This document shows positions 16,101-25,773 of a DNA stretch of 46,274 nt, piece by piece. Origin of the DNA: Pseudomonas sp. CBZ-4 (lineage in GTDB: Bacteria > Pseudomonadota > Gammaproteobacteria > Pseudomonadales > Pseudomonadaceae). Position numbers and translations under genes: made by a program. Position 1 is the first letter of the stretch. Every line of letters begins with the position of its first letter. The stretch covers positions 1-46,274 of the forward strand of contig NZ_ANNV01000033.1 in the NCBI RefSeq assembly GCF_000346755.1, read 5' to 3'. The notes beneath the pieces were generated by a model. It saw nothing but the letters and a program-made list of their open reading frames with translations. It was not told the origin of the DNA and did not search any database.

Positions 16101-17564
16101 ATGAAGTACGACACGTTGATTCGCCAGGCGCTGATCATTGATGGCAGCAACACCCCCGGCTACCTCGCCGATGTGGGGCTGCGTGCGGGGCGCATCGCGG
16201 CGATCGGCGACCTCTCGGCAGCGACGGCCGAGCATGAGGTCGACGCCAGCGGCCGCGTGTTGGCGCCGGGTTTTATCGACGTGCACACCCACGATGACAC
16301 GGTGGTGATCCGCCAACCGCAGATGCTGCCCAAGCTGAGCCAGGGCGTGACCACGGTGATTGTCGGCAATTGCGGCATTAGCGCCTCGCCGGTGAGTTTG
16401 CGCAGTGATCCGCCGGACCCGATGAATTTGCTCGGCAGCGCTTCGGCGTTTGTTTATCCGCGTTTCAGCGACTATCGAGCGGCCGTCGAACGCGCCCATC
16501 CGGCGGTCAACGTCGCCGCCCTGATCGGCCATACGGCGCTGCGCAGCAACCACATGGACGACCTGCACCGCACGGCCACGCCGGATGAAATCGCCGCCAT
16601 GCGCGTGCAGCTGCAAGAAAGCCTCGAAGCCGGCGCGCTCGGGTTATCTACAGGGCTGGCGTACGCCAGCGCGTTCAATGCCGAGACCGATGAGGTGCTG
16701 CAACTCACTGAAGAACTGACGGCGTTCGGTGCGGTGTACACCACCCATTTGCGCAGTGAATTCGAACCGGTGCTGGAGGCCATGGATGAAGCGTTCCTGA
16801 TCGGCCGGCATGCCAAGGTGCCGGTGATCATTTCCCACCTTAAATGTGCCGGAGCGGGTAACTGGGGGCGTAGTCCGCAGCTGTTGGCGGCGTTGGAATT
16901 GGCGGCGAAAACCCACCCGGTGGGGTGTGATTGTTATCCCTATGCGGCCAGCTCTTCGACCCTGGACCTCAAGCAGGTCACCGATGCGTTTCGTATCACC
17001 ATTACCTGGTCAACACCGCACCCTGAACTGGGCGGGCGCGACTTGCAGGACATCGCCGCCGAGTGGGACGTTTCGCTGATGGACGCGGCGCGTCGCCTGC
17101 AACCGGCGGGGGCGGTGTACTACGGGATGGATGAGGCGGATGTGCGACGTATCCTCGCGCATCCGCTGTCGATGGTGGGCTCGGATGGGTTGCCGGAAGA
17201 TCCGTTCCCCCACCCGCGCTTGTGGGGCGCGTTCCCACGGGTGTTGGGGCATTTCAGCCGGGATGTGGGCTTGTTCCCGTTGCACACGGCGGTGCACAAG
17301 ATGACCGGGTTGTCGGCGGCGCGGTTTGGCTTGGCCGAGCGGGGTGAGATTCGCGAGGGGCATTGGGCCGACCTGGTGTTGTTTGATCCCATGCGTGTGC
17401 GTGACGTGGCCGACTTCAAGGATCCGCAGCGCGCGGCGGAAGGGATCGACGGGGTGTGGATCAATGGTGTGTTGAGCTACTGCGACGGCCAGGCCAATGG
17501 CCAACGGCCGGGTCGGTTCCTGGCGCGTAGCGGGGATTTGCGCAAGGGGTTTTCGTCTCTATAG
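16101..17564 (+). CDS. N-acyl-D-amino-acid deacylase (amidohydrolase superfamily)
   Basis: A 487-residue metal-dependent amidohydrolase that releases D-amino acids from N-acyl-D-amino acids. Visible motifs: GFIDVHTHDD with H62 and H64, VGNCGIS with C91 (equivalent to the zinc-bridging Cys of D-aminoacylase), THLRSE and ISHLKCAG for the later histidines, and GSDGLPEDPFPHPR containing the catalytic Asp. ATG at 16101 follows GGAG at 16091; a TTG 12 bases upstream is less likely. It is third in the operon after the permease and RpiR gene. Specificity among acyl-D-Glu, -Asp or neutral residues is not readable. Confidence 0.9.
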   Translation: MKYDTLIRQALIIDGSNTPGYLADVGLRAGRIAAIGDLSAATAEHEVDASGRVLAPGFIDVHTHDDTVVIRQPQMLPKLSQGVTTVIVGNCGISASPVSLRSDPPDPMNLLGSASAFVYPRFSDYRAAVERAHPAVNVAALIGHTALRSNHMDDLHRTATPDEIAAMRVQLQESLEAGALGLSTGLAYASAFNAETDEVLQLTEELTAFGAVYTTHLRSEFEPVLEAMDEAFLIGRHAKVPVIISHLKCAGAGNWGRSPQLLAALELAAKTHPVGCDCYPYAASSSTLDLKQVTDAFRITITWSTPHPELGGRDLQDIAAEWDVSLMDAARRLQPAGAVYYGMDEADVRRILAHPLSMVGSDGLPEDPFPHPRLWGAFPRVLGHFSRDVGLFPLHTAVHKMTGLSAARFGLAERGEIREGHWADLVLFDPMRVRDVADFKDPQRAAEGIDGVWINGVLSYCDGQANGQRPGRFLARSGDLRKGFSSL

Positions 17565-17594
17565 TGGGTGCTTTTCATACACGGAGCGGTTGCC

Positions 17595-17963
17595 ATGCAC
17601 TTAGGAAAAGTCACCCCCATCTTGCGGATTTTCGACGAGGCCAAGGCGCTGGAATTTTACGTCGACTTCCTGGGGTTCACGGTGGATTGGCAGCATCGCT
17701 TCGAGGCGAATTTCCCGCTGTATTTGCAGGTGTCGTTGGGTGAGTGCGTGCTGCATTTGTCCGAGCATCATGGCGATGCGTCGCCGGGGGCGGCGGTGCG
17801 GATTCAGGCGCAAGGGGTGGACGGTTACCAGCAGCAGTTGCTGGGCAAGGATTACCGTTATGCCAAGCCTGAGGTTGAACAGACGCCTTGGGGCTCGCGG
17901 GAGATGAGCATCAAGGACCCGTTTGGGAATCGGCTGGTGTTTGTTGAAGAAGGTGAGGGCTGA
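17595..17963 (+). CDS. Glyoxalase/bleomycin-resistance-fold protein
   Basis: A 122-residue vicinal-oxygen-chelate protein with two beta-alpha-beta-beta-beta units. It starts MHLGKVTPILRIFDEAKALE and ends with the typical SIKDPFGNRLVFVE. This short group binds small ligands or metals and is often annotated as bleomycin resistance or glyoxalase I-like, without proof of either. It begins 30 bp after the deacylase, so it probably ends that operon, and a strong terminator follows 20 bp later. Confidence 0.8.
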   Translation: MHLGKVTPILRIFDEAKALEFYVDFLGFTVDWQHRFEANFPLYLQVSLGECVLHLSEHHGDASPGAAVRIQAQGVDGYQQQLLGKDYRYAKPEVEQTPWGSREMSIKDPFGNRLVFVEEGEG

Positions 17964-17982
17964 GGAGTAAATCGCAGGCAAT

Positions 17983-18013
17983 AAAAAACCGCCTTCGTTA
18001 AGGCGGTTTTTTA
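17983..18013 (+). terminator. Rho-independent terminator of the D-amino-acid operon
   Basis: AAAAAACCGCC, loop TTCGTTAA, GGCGGTTTTTT. The stem is GC-rich with an A-tract before it and a T-tract after it, so it could work in both directions. It lies just after the glyoxalase-fold gene. Confidence 0.9.
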
Positions 18014-18442
18014 TTGCAATCCCAGTTTGCGGTTGGGTTGCTGTTTCACAGGACCACTGACCTGTTGGCGATATTACTGCTGCTCGAAGGTGCTAAGCAA
18101 GCCTTGACGATGGGCGGTTTTCATTTCTACAAGCCAAGCTAACTTGGTAAATATGCATGTAAAAAACGGCAACAACTTTAAGGATAATCTGGCGTTGCTT
18201 GTCACACCTTGGCTTGGAGGGCTGAGTTAGTATCGCCCTCGTTCCGTGTTCGTCGTGATGGAGATTGGCTGGGTTAGCGCGCAGATATTTGGACCGACCG
18301 CCACGGGTTTTGCACCCCGTGCCGGATTCATGCGGAAGGCCCATAAACCCAGTCACCTCACAGGACCATTGACCTGCGTCCGAAGGCCCACATGTTCCGG
18401 TAAGTGCGCTGGAGGTAAGGCCCAACTCACGGAGGGCCGAGT
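18014..18442. other. 429-bp intergenic region with duplicated motifs and hairpins
   Basis: No credible protein gene is found here. An 18-mer CACAGGACCAYTGACCTG occurs twice (18047-18064 and 18359-18376, one mismatch). The octamer AAGGCCCA occurs three times (18336, 18383, 18417). Hairpins include GAGGGC/GCCCTC (about 18217-18240), CACGGG/CCCGTG (18303-18321) and GGCCC/GGGCC (18419-18437). A Shine-Dalgarno sequence and ATG follow at 18431-18445. The region could be a structured leader or sRNA. I do not recognise it as any known riboswitch. Confidence 0.45.
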
Positions 18443-18556
18443 ATGTCTAAGTTTGCCTGTGGCGAGGGAGCTTGCTCCCGCTGGAGTGCGAAGCGCTCCC
18501 AAGATTGTTGGGGCCGCTGCGCGACCCAGCGGGAGCAAGCTCCCTCGCCACAATGA
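18443..18556 (+). CDS. Possible 37-residue small ORF running through a repeat
   Basis: ATG at 18443 has a good ribosome-binding site (CGGAGG, 7-nt spacing). It opens a 37-codon frame beginning MSKFACGEGACSRW that reads straight through the cloverleaf repeat to TGA at 18554. Only the first five codons lie outside the repeat. It may be a gene cut short by repeat insertion, a leader peptide, or chance. No homology can be claimed. Confidence 0.2.
   Translation: MSKFACGEGACSRWSAKRSQDCWGRCATQREQAPSPQ
18459..18552. repeat. Cloverleaf-type repeat, copy 2
   Basis: Outer arms TGTGGCGAGGGAGCTTGCTC and its complement enclose the small hairpins GGAGTGC-GAA-GCGCTCC and, less perfectly, GGGGCCGCTGCGCGACCC. 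It lies immediately after the chemoreceptor gene on its 3' side. It has the same internal order as copy 3 and the opposite order to copy 1. Confidence 0.85.
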
Positions 18557-18562
18557 TGTTGC

Positions 18563-20482
18563 TTACACCCGGAAGTGACTGACCATCTGCTGCAACTGGC
18601 TGCCCAAACGCGCCAATTCAACACTCGACTTGGCGGTCTCGTCACTCGCCGTAGCCGTCTGCTCCGACACATCCCGCACATTCACGATACTGCGGCTGAT
18701 CTCTTCCGCCACGGCACTCTGCTGCTCGGCTGCGGCGGCGATCTGCTGGTTCATCGACTGGATATTCGACACCGTGCGGGTGATGTTTTCCAGGGACACA
18801 CCGGCCTTGCGCGTCAGCTCGACGCTGCTGTCCGTGAGGCTGCGGCTGTTGTTCATCACCGTGGCCACTTGCTGGGTGCCATTTTGCAGGCCGGCCACCA
18901 GGCCTTCGATTTCCTCGGTGGATTTCTGTGTGCGCTGGGCCAGGCCACGCACTTCGTCGGCGACCACGGCAAAGCCGCGACCGGCCTCACCGGCACGTGC
19001 GGCTTCAATGGCCGCGTTGAGCGCCAACAGGTTGGTCTGCTCGGCCACGGCCTTGATCACGTCCATCACGCTGCCGATCTTGTTGCTCTCTTGTTGCAGG
19101 TGCGCCATGGCGTCGGTGGAGCGTGCCACTTCAGCGGCGAGGCGTTCGATCTGGGCGATGGCTTCGGCCACCACCTTGTCGCCTTCGCGGGCTTGGCCAT
19201 CGGCGTCGGAAGCGGCTTGGGAGGCCTGTTCGGCGTTGCGCGCGACTTCCTGCACGGTGGCGGTCATCTCGTGCATGGCGGTGGCGACCTGATCGGTTTC
19301 GATCTTCTGGCTGTTCACCCCGGCGCTGGTCTGCTCGGTCACGGCCGACAACTCTTCGGCGGCGCTGGCGATTTGCGTCACACCGTCACGGATCCCGCTG
19401 ATCAATTCGCGCAGGGTCGTGCCCATGCGCTGGATGCCTTGTTGCAGCACGCCCAGTTCATCACGACGGGTGACCTGGATGTTGTGGCTCAAATCGCCGG
19501 AAGCAATGCGTTCCACCACGGCCAGGGTTTCTTGCAGTGGGCGGGTGATCTGGCGGGTGATGACCAGGGCCGCGATGATGCCGACCAGCAGCGCCAGCAA
19601 CGTGCTGATCAATTGCAGGCTGCGGGCCTGGGCGCTTTCGGCGTCGCGGCGGTCCAGCTGGATGTCGTAGAGCTTGTCGCTGATGGTGACGATATCGGCG
19701 CCTTGGGTGGTCATTTCGGCACGGGCGCTGACGATGTTGGCGTTGGCGGCCTTGTAGCTTTGTACCGCCGTGCGGTAGGCGCCGAGGGCGGTTTCCAGCG
19801 CGGTCAGCGCGGTTTGCTGGTCGGCGCCAAAAACTGCGCTGAGTTTTTTCAGGCCACCGAGGGCTTTTTCGATCTGTGCGGCGGCGCGGGCTTCGGTGTC
19901 GGCGTTGACGTTATTGGTGTAGCCGCGTACTTCGTAACGAGCCAGCTGGAAGTCTTCCTTGGCCTGGGTCACGGCCTGGAACTGGGTGAAGCGCTCCGGG
20001 CTGTCGGCCATTTGCTGCACGCTGGTGTCGAGTGCATTGATCTGGGCATTGGCGATGTCGGCCTTGTCGCCCATGACCTGACGTGCGGCGTTGCCGTTAC
20101 GGTAGGCCTCGCGCATTTTGTTCAGGGACTGCTGGTAGGCGGTGATGACGGCTTTCTGCTCGTTGAGCAGCTTGAGGTTTTCCGGGCTCTTGAAGCTGTC
20201 CAGCAGTTTCTGCTGCTGGGCGGCGAAGGCATCCAGGCTGGTCTGGACGTTTTGTGCCACGGTTTCGTCGCCGTTGGCCAGCATGTATTGCAGGCGCACG
20301 ATGCGCAGCTTGGTCAGCGAAGCGTTGAGCTGGGTGATGTCGCTCATCCAATTGCTGCGGTCAATCAGACCGCTCAGGCTGGTCCAGCCGGTAAGGGCCA
20401 GGATCGAGGTGAGGACCAGCACCAGGCCAAAGCCCAGGCCCAGTTTGAGATTGACGCTAATGTTGCCGAACCAGCTATTCAT
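18563..20482 (-). CDS. Methyl-accepting chemotaxis protein, McpS-like (HBM sensor)
   Basis: A 639-residue chemoreceptor, the same length as P. putida McpS and with a very similar N-terminus ([20 protein letters not shown]). Layout: TM1 at about 13-33, an all-helical bimodular (HBM) periplasmic sensor of about 34-287, TM2 at 290-309, HAMP to about 362, then the methyl-accepting signalling domain with the hairpin tip [20 protein letters not shown]. McpS binds malate, succinate and other TCA intermediates; a similar range is inferred. There is no C-terminal CheR-binding pentapeptide. ATG at 20480-20482 follows GCGGAG. Confidence 0.92.
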   Translation of the reverse strand: MNSWFGNISVNLKLGLGFGLVLVLTSILALTGWTSLSGLIDRSNWMSDITQLNASLTKLRIVRLQYMLANGDETVAQNVQTSLDAFAAQQQKLLDSFKSPENLKLLNEQKAVITAYQQSLNKMREAYRNGNAARQVMGDKADIANAQINALDTSVQQMADSPERFTQFQAVTQAKEDFQLARYEVRGYTNNVNADTEARAAAQIEKALGGLKKLSAVFGADQQTALTALETALGAYRTAVQSYKAANANIVSARAEMTTQGADIVTISDKLYDIQLDRRDAESAQARSLQLISTLLALLVGIIAALVITRQITRPLQETLAVVERIASGDLSHNIQVTRRDELGVLQQGIQRMGTTLRELISGIRDGVTQIASAAEELSAVTEQTSAGVNSQKIETDQVATAMHEMTATVQEVARNAEQASQAASDADGQAREGDKVVAEAIAQIERLAAEVARSTDAMAHLQQESNKIGSVMDVIKAVAEQTNLLALNAAIEAARAGEAGRGFAVVADEVRGLAQRTQKSTEEIEGLVAGLQNGTQQVATVMNNSRSLTDSSVELTRKAGVSLENITRTVSNIQSMNQQIAAAAEQQSAVAEEISRSIVNVRDVSEQTATASDETAKSSVELARLGSQLQQMVSHFRV

Positions 20483-20555
20483 CGAATGCTCCGCAAAGGT
20501 GATATCTGTTTGCTGGACGGTATTGTTGTTTGAGCCAGCCAAAGTATGTAGGTGG

Positions 20556-20590
20556 GTATCGGCGGCGCGACGTGAATCTGAAATGGCTTT
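20556..20590 (-). promoter_or_regulatory. Weak candidate FliA (sigma-28) promoter for the chemoreceptor
   Basis: On the minus strand GCCGATAC (20556-20563) matches 7 of 8 bases of the sigma-28 -10 element GCCGATAA, about 75 bp upstream of the chemoreceptor start. The matching -35 (TAAA) is poor: TTCA sits at the expected spacing. Chemoreceptor genes often use FliA, which is the main reason to note it. Confidence 0.3.
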
Positions 20591-20794
20591 TTCGCCGTTA
20601 GGCGCAAACAGCGGATCTGCCCGATGAATGGGCAGGGTGGGGGGGCACGTGTCTGGTTGTAGATAGGTGCGCCGGGGCGCTCATCAAGGCCGGGTGTTGT
20701 GTGCTAGTCTGCTGGCCCTTTTAGTTTTGGGCGACAGGAAAAGTGCGGCCTTCGTGCGGCTTTTTTGTGTGTCGTCCTACAGCGGAGCACCTTC

Positions 20795-21412
20795 ATGTCC
20801 GAAGTCAATCTGTCCACCGATGAAACCCGCGTCAGCTACGGCATCGGCCGTCAACTGGGCGACCAACTGCGCGACAACCCGCCGCCGGGCGTGAGCCTGG
20901 ACGCAATCCTGGCCGGCCTGACTGACGCCTTCGCCGGCAAGCCAAGCCGTGTTGACCAAGAGCAAATGGCTGCCAGCTTCAAGGTTATCCGTGAAATCAT
21001 GCAAGCCGAAGCCGCTGCCAAGGCAGAAGCTGCAGCGGGCGAAGGCCTGGCTTTCCTGGCTGAAAACGCCAAGCGTGATGGCATCACCACCCTGGCTTCG
21101 GGCCTGCAATTTGAAGTGCTGACTGCCGGTGATGGCGCCAAGCCAACCCGTGAAGATCAAGTGCGCACTCACTACCACGGCACCCTGATCGACGGCACTG
21201 TGTTCGACAGCTCCTACGAGCGTGGCCAGCCTGCAGAATTCCCGGTTGGCGGCGTGATCGCTGGCTGGACCGAAGCCCTGCAACTGATGAATGCCGGCAG
21301 CAAATGGCGTCTGTACGTGCCGAGCGAACTGGCTTACGGCGCTCAAGGCGTTGGCAGCATCCCGCCGCACAGCGTTCTGGTGTTCGACGTCGAGCTGCTC
21401 GACGTTCTGTAA
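20795..21412 (+). CDS. fklB: FKBP-type peptidyl-prolyl cis-trans isomerase
   Basis: A 205-residue FKBP with an N-terminal helical dimerisation region (about 1-95) and a C-terminal FKBP domain (about 105-205) with VRTHYHGTLIDGTVFDSSYE and SELAYGAQGVGSIPPHSVLV. There is no signal peptide, so it is probably cytoplasmic, as FklB is. It catalyses proline isomerisation and assists folding. The gene order fklB, small protein, ispB, rplU, rpmA, obgE, proB matches the PA4572-PA4565 region of P. aeruginosa. The start at 20795 follows GCGGAGC. Confidence 0.93.
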   Translation: MSEVNLSTDETRVSYGIGRQLGDQLRDNPPPGVSLDAILAGLTDAFAGKPSRVDQEQMAASFKVIREIMQAEAAAKAEAAAGEGLAFLAENAKRDGITTLASGLQFEVLTAGDGAKPTREDQVRTHYHGTLIDGTVFDSSYERGQPAEFPVGGVIAGWTEALQLMNAGSKWRLYVPSELAYGAQGVGSIPPHSVLVFDVELLDVL

Positions 21413-21428
21413 GACCCGGTAGCATTGG

Positions 21429-21525
21429 CTTTATGTGGGAGCTGGCTTGCCTGCGATAGCATCACCTCGGTAGCAGGGTTGACCGAGTCGTCTGCATCGC
21501 GGGCAAGCCCGGTTCCCCCATAAAG
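21429..21525. repeat. REP pair between fklB and the small iron-box gene
   Basis: CTTTATGTGGGAGCTGGCTT opens the element and a variant arm ending GGTTCCCCCATAAAG closes it, separated by about 45 bp. The outermost bases CTTTATG/CATAAAG still pair, although the inner arms have diverged. It separates convergent genes. Confidence 0.8.
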
Positions 21526-21553
21526 CCGGTGCATTCAGGCTTTGCGGGTATTT

Positions 21554-21811
21554 TCATGGATGAAACTTGCCATGCAGCTCCGTGGCCGGGCGCAACGCTC
21601 GGGCATAACAGAACAGAAACAGATTGCGCACCACCTCCTTCAACACCCCCGGTTCACTCGAACTCAAGCCATTCACGTCCAGGTCGCCCTGGTCTTGCAG
21701 CTCGTTGAGCGCTTCTTCTTCCAGCACCGCACAGACTTCACCGGTTTCCCGGTGCAGGATGCGCAGGTAAGGGTGCGGGCGGTCGAGCCAGGCATCGATC
21801 AAATAAGTCAT
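21554..21811 (-). CDS. Small conserved protein (PA4570-like), probably iron-regulated
   Basis: An 85-residue protein of unknown function starting MTYLIDAWLDRPHPYLRILH. It has no signal peptide or membrane segment and no recognised domain. Its position between fklB and ispB matches the hypothetical gene PA4570 of P. aeruginosa. The start codon has a strong AAGGAG, and a good Fur-box-like palindrome lies 26 bp upstream. That suggests the gene is expressed under iron limitation. Function unknown. Confidence 0.8.
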   Translation of the reverse strand: MTYLIDAWLDRPHPYLRILHRETGEVCAVLEEEALNELQDQGDLDVNGLSSSEPGVLKEVVRNLFLFCYARALRPATELHGKFHP

Positions 21812-21834
21812 GGTGGTTCTCCTTGATAAGTTTC

Positions 21835-21853
21835 AATGAGAATAATTCTTATT
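21835..21853. promoter_or_regulatory. Fur-box-like palindrome
   Basis: TGAGAATAATTCTTA (21837-21851) matches the 7-1-7 Fur motif TGATAATNATTATCA at 11 of 14 defined positions and is itself nearly a perfect palindrome around A21844. It lies 26 bp upstream of the small protein start codon at 21811, where it could cover the promoter. Confidence 0.65.
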
Positions 21854-21970
21854 CGTAGAATAGCAAGTGCCTATTGGCGGTTTGTGGTTTTTTCTGTGTG
21901 GATATTGCGCGGAGTCAAACGGGAGGGCAAAACGCCATCCCGCGGCGGGCGCGGGATGGAAGCAGCAGGT

Positions 21971-22312
21971 TCAGACCTTGCGCACGAACTCGGACTTGAG
22001 TTTCATCGGGCCGATACCGTCGATCTTGCAATCGATATCGTGGTCGCCGTCGCACAGGCGGATGTTCTTGACCTTGGTGCCGACCTTGACCACCAGGGAG
22101 GTACCCTTGACCTTGAGGTCCTTGATCACGGTGATGGTGTCGCCGTCCTGCAGGACGTTGCCCACAGAGTCTTTCTTCACGGTTTCATCGCCGGCTGCTT
22201 CGGTCTCGCCATTGGCGGACCACTCATGGGCGCATTCCGGGCAGATCAGCTGGGCGCCGTCTTCGTAGGTGTATTCGGAATTGCATTTCGGGCAGGGTGG
22301 CAACGTGCTCAC
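21971..22312 (-). CDS. yjdM: PhnA/YjdM-family zinc-ribbon protein
   Basis: A 113-residue protein with an N-terminal zinc ribbon (C7-x2-C10 and C24-x2-C27) and a C-terminal SH3-like PhnA domain ([20 protein letters not shown]). Despite the name PhnA, this family is not phosphonoacetate hydrolase; the role is not established. It uses a GTG start at 22310-22312 with AAGGAG five bases upstream. It stands alone between the Fur-box gene and ispB. Confidence 0.9.
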   Translation of the reverse strand: MSTLPPCPKCNSEYTYEDGAQLICPECAHEWSANGETEAAGDETVKKDSVGNVLQDGDTITVIKDLKVKGTSLVVKVGTKVKNIRLCDGDHDIDCKIDGIGPMKLKSEFVRKV

Positions 22313-22393
22313 TAAAGCTCCTTGAGAGTCAGGGATGGCTAAAAGTCGCACATTATATAGGGTTTTAGCGGTGGGTGGAGCTTGACTGGGTCT

Positions 22394-22417
22394 AATGTGG
22401 GAGCTGGCTCCCACATT
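22394..22417. repeat. Compact perfect palindrome (REP-derived) between ispB and yjdM
   Basis: AATGTGGGAGC-TG-GCTCCCACATT: 11 bp of perfect stem around a 2-bp centre. It is the outer part of the common REP with the inner part deleted. It lies just after the ispB stop codon on the minus strand. Confidence 0.75.
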
Positions 22418-22430
22418 GATCAGTGTGCAA

Positions 22431-23399
22431 TCAGTGGGTACGCGCGACCGCAAACTCGCTCAGCTCAACCAGGGCATCCCGGTATTCGCTGGCCGGCAGG
22501 GCTTCCAGGCATTTGATCGCACGGGCCACGTAGTCACGTGCCAACTGCGCGGTGTAGTCCAGCGAGCCCGAGGCTTCCACGGCTTCGCGGATGCTTTCCA
22601 GGTCTTCGATCCCGCCTTTCTGGATCGCCTTGCGCACCAGGGCCGCCTGTTCCGGCGTGCCTTCGCGCATGGTGTAGATCAGCGGCAGGGTTGGCTTGCC
22701 CTCGGCCAGGTCGTCACCGACGTTCTTGCCCAGGGTTTCGGCGTCGCCACGGTAGTCGAGCAGGTCGTCGACCAATTGGAACGCCACGCCCAGGTGGTCG
22801 CCAAAGGTGCGTAGGGCTTCGGCCTGTTCGGCGGTCGCGCCACACAGTGCGGCGGCGCTGTGGGTGGAGGCTTCGAAGAGCATCGCGGTTTTGCCGCGAA
22901 TCACTTCCATGTAGGTTTCTTCGGTGGTGCTGGCGTCGCGCACCTTGGACAGCTGCAACACTTCGCCTTCGGCGATGATGCGCGTGGCCTGGGACAGAAT
23001 CTTCATCACCGGCATCGAGCCCAGTTCGACCATCATCTCGAACGAGCGCGAATACAGGAAGTCGCCCACCAATACGCTCGGGGCGTTGCCCCACATGGCG
23101 TTGGCGGTCTCACGGCCACGGCGCATGCCGGACATGTCGACCACGTCGTCATGCAGCAGGGTGGCGGTGTGCAGGAATTCGATGGTGGCGGCCAGCAGGC
23201 GCAGGTCATCGCCTTCGCGGCCCAGGGCCTTGCCACACAGCAACACTAATAAAGGACGCAGACGTTTGCCGCCGGCCGACGTAATGTAGTCGCCAATTTT
23301 GGAGACCAGCGGCACTTTAGAAGTCAGCTGCTTCTTGATGATGCCATCGACGGCGCTAAAATCGTCCGCGACCGCGCGGTAGAAGGCTTGGGGTTGCAT
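22431..23399 (-). CDS. ispB: Octaprenyl/nonaprenyl diphosphate synthase
   Basis: A 322-residue trans-polyprenyl diphosphate synthase that makes the ubiquinone side chain from FPP and IPP. The two aspartate-rich motifs are visible: DDVVD at 84-88 and DDLLD at 211-215, with KRLRP at 45-49 and the QLVDD context. Chain length (8 or 9 units; Pseudomonas uses Q9) cannot be read directly. The start at 23397-23399 ([10 protein letters not shown]) matches Pseudomonas homologues; the open frame upstream is not part of it. It is divergent from rplU, as in most gammaproteobacteria. Confidence 0.95.
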   Translation of the reverse strand: MQPQAFYRAVADDFSAVDGIIKKQLTSKVPLVSKIGDYITSAGGKRLRPLLVLLCGKALGREGDDLRLLAATIEFLHTATLLHDDVVDMSGMRRGRETANAMWGNAPSVLVGDFLYSRSFEMMVELGSMPVMKILSQATRIIAEGEVLQLSKVRDASTTEETYMEVIRGKTAMLFEASTHSAAALCGATAEQAEALRTFGDHLGVAFQLVDDLLDYRGDAETLGKNVGDDLAEGKPTLPLIYTMREGTPEQAALVRKAIQKGGIEDLESIREAVEASGSLDYTAQLARDYVARAIKCLEALPASEYRDALVELSEFAVARTH

Positions 23400-23638
23400 C
23401 AGCGACAGTCGCTCCAGAAGGGTTGCGCGGCATGCTAGGACCCTCACCCCCGGGTGTCAAGGCGCGATGGGCGGCCACTTGCAACAGCCATTTACCTTGC
23501 GTACAATCGCGCACCCTGAACTTCCTGGGCAGCACCTGCCTTACGCAATTGCATTCGGGACGTCCATCCCATGCAGCCATGCCAGCCAATACCTCTTCTT
23601 ATAAAGAGCTGGGTGAGCAGGATTATCGGAGAAATACC

Positions 23639-23953
23639 ATGTCGTACGCAGTAATTGTTACTGGTGGCAAGCAATACAAGGTCGCCCCAGGTGAATACCT
23701 GAAGATCGAAAAACTGGAAATCGCTACCGGCGAATCCGTTACTTTTGATCGCGTTCTGTTGGTCGCCAATGGCGATGACGTGAACATCGGCGCTCCAGTT
23801 GTTGCTGGCGCTACCGTTGTGGCTGAAGTGATCTCCCAAGGTCGTCACGATAAAGTCCGCATCATCAAGTTCCGTCGTCGTAAGCACCACATGAAGCGTA
23901 TGGGCCACCGCCAGTGGTACACCGAGATCAAAATCACCGGTATTCAGGCTTAA
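23639..23953 (+). CDS. rplU: 50S ribosomal protein L21
   Basis: A 104-residue L21 ([20 protein letters not shown]) with the C-terminal basic motif [19 protein letters not shown] that contacts 23S rRNA. It starts at 23639, 12 bases after the start of CGGAGAAAT. It precedes rpmA by 34 bp, the usual L21-L27 operon. Codon use shifts toward T-ending codons (GGT, GTT, GCT), as expected for a highly expressed gene. Confidence 0.98.
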   Translation: MSYAVIVTGGKQYKVAPGEYLKIEKLEIATGESVTFDRVLLVANGDDVNIGAPVVAGATVVAEVISQGRHDKVRIIKFRRRKHHMKRMGHRQWYTEIKITGIQA

Positions 23954-23987
23954 TTTCAGCCTAATTCCTCACTAGGAGAATTGACTC

Positions 23988-24245
23988 ATGGCACACAAAA
24001 AAGCTGGTGGTAGTACCCGTAACGGTCGCGATTCAGAAGCCAAACGCCTTGGCGTCAAGATGTATGGCGGCCAGAAAATCATTCCGGGCAACATCATCGT
24101 GCGTCAGCGCGGCACCCAATTCCACGCCGGTTACGGTGTAGGCATGGGTAAAGATCACACCCTCTTCGCGAAAATCGAAGGCGTGATCAAGTTTGAAGTA
24201 AAAGGCGCGTTCAACCGCCGTTACGTGAGCGTTGTCGCAGCTTAA
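23988..24245 (+). CDS. rpmA: 50S ribosomal protein L27
   Basis: An 85-residue L27 beginning [20 protein letters not shown], the conserved N-terminal tail that reaches the peptidyl-transferase centre. There is no Firmicute-type cleaved extension. The start follows AGGAGAATTGACTC. It is second in rplU-rpmA and is followed by a strong terminator. Confidence 0.98.
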   Translation: MAHKKAGGSTRNGRDSEAKRLGVKMYGGQKIIPGNIIVRQRGTQFHAGYGVGMGKDHTLFAKIEGVIKFEVKGAFNRRYVSVVAA

Positions 24246-24260
24246 TTGCGAGATCGCTGG

Positions 24261-24289
24261 AAAAGCCCTGTCTTGCGACGGGGCTTTTT
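24261..24289 (+). terminator. Terminator after rplU-rpmA
   Basis: AAAAGCCCTGTC-TTGC-GACGGGGCTTTTT: a long stem with one G-T pair and a T-tract. It ends the ribosomal-protein operon 15 bp after rpmA. Its A-tract gives weaker function in the other direction. Confidence 0.92.
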
Positions 24290-24408
24290 CGTTTGTGGAG
24301 TGAGTCTCTTGCAAAGCTGTTTGTAATGAGCTCAAGCGCTGGATATGCGGTCGCTGATTGAGGTCGCTGCGCTCATTTTTGCAAGAGTCTTATGTCTTGG
24401 TTTCTTAA

Positions 24409-25662
<1,254 letters not shown>

Positions 25663-25680
25663 TCCGTTGCGATAAACTTG

Positions 25681-25708
25681 AACGCCGCTCCCTTTAGAGC
25701 GGCGTTTT
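25681..25708 (+). terminator. Terminator between obgE and proB
   Basis: AACGCCGCTC-CCTTTA-GAGCGGCGTTTTAG: a perfect 10-bp stem with a short T-run. It sits 18 bp after the obgE stop and 66 bp before proB. Confidence 0.88.
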
Positions 25709-25773
25709 AGTATCCGGGTTTAACGTTATGGGCCGCGCTGGGTCGCGCAGCCCTCAATCTAAGGTTGAAGATG

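Noticed and set aside
18093..18425. 110-codon minus-strand and 18246-18578 plus-strand frames in the structured intergenic region
   Set aside because: No ribosome-binding site at their starts, no domain, and one runs into a repeat; a structured RNA explains the region better.
18575..20533. 652-codon plus-strand frame opposite the chemoreceptor
   Set aside because: Low-complexity Gly/His/Asp composition without domains, an exact mirror of a well-supported chemoreceptor gene.
20741..20770. Terminator-like AAAAGTGCGGCC...GCGGCTTTTTT upstream of fklB
   Set aside because: The arms are direct (GCGGC twice) rather than inverted, so no stable stem forms; it may only be part of the fklB leader.
21971..22312. 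Phosphonoacetate hydrolase suggested by the name PhnA
   Set aside because: The 113-residue zinc-ribbon family is unrelated to the hydrolase that shares the name.
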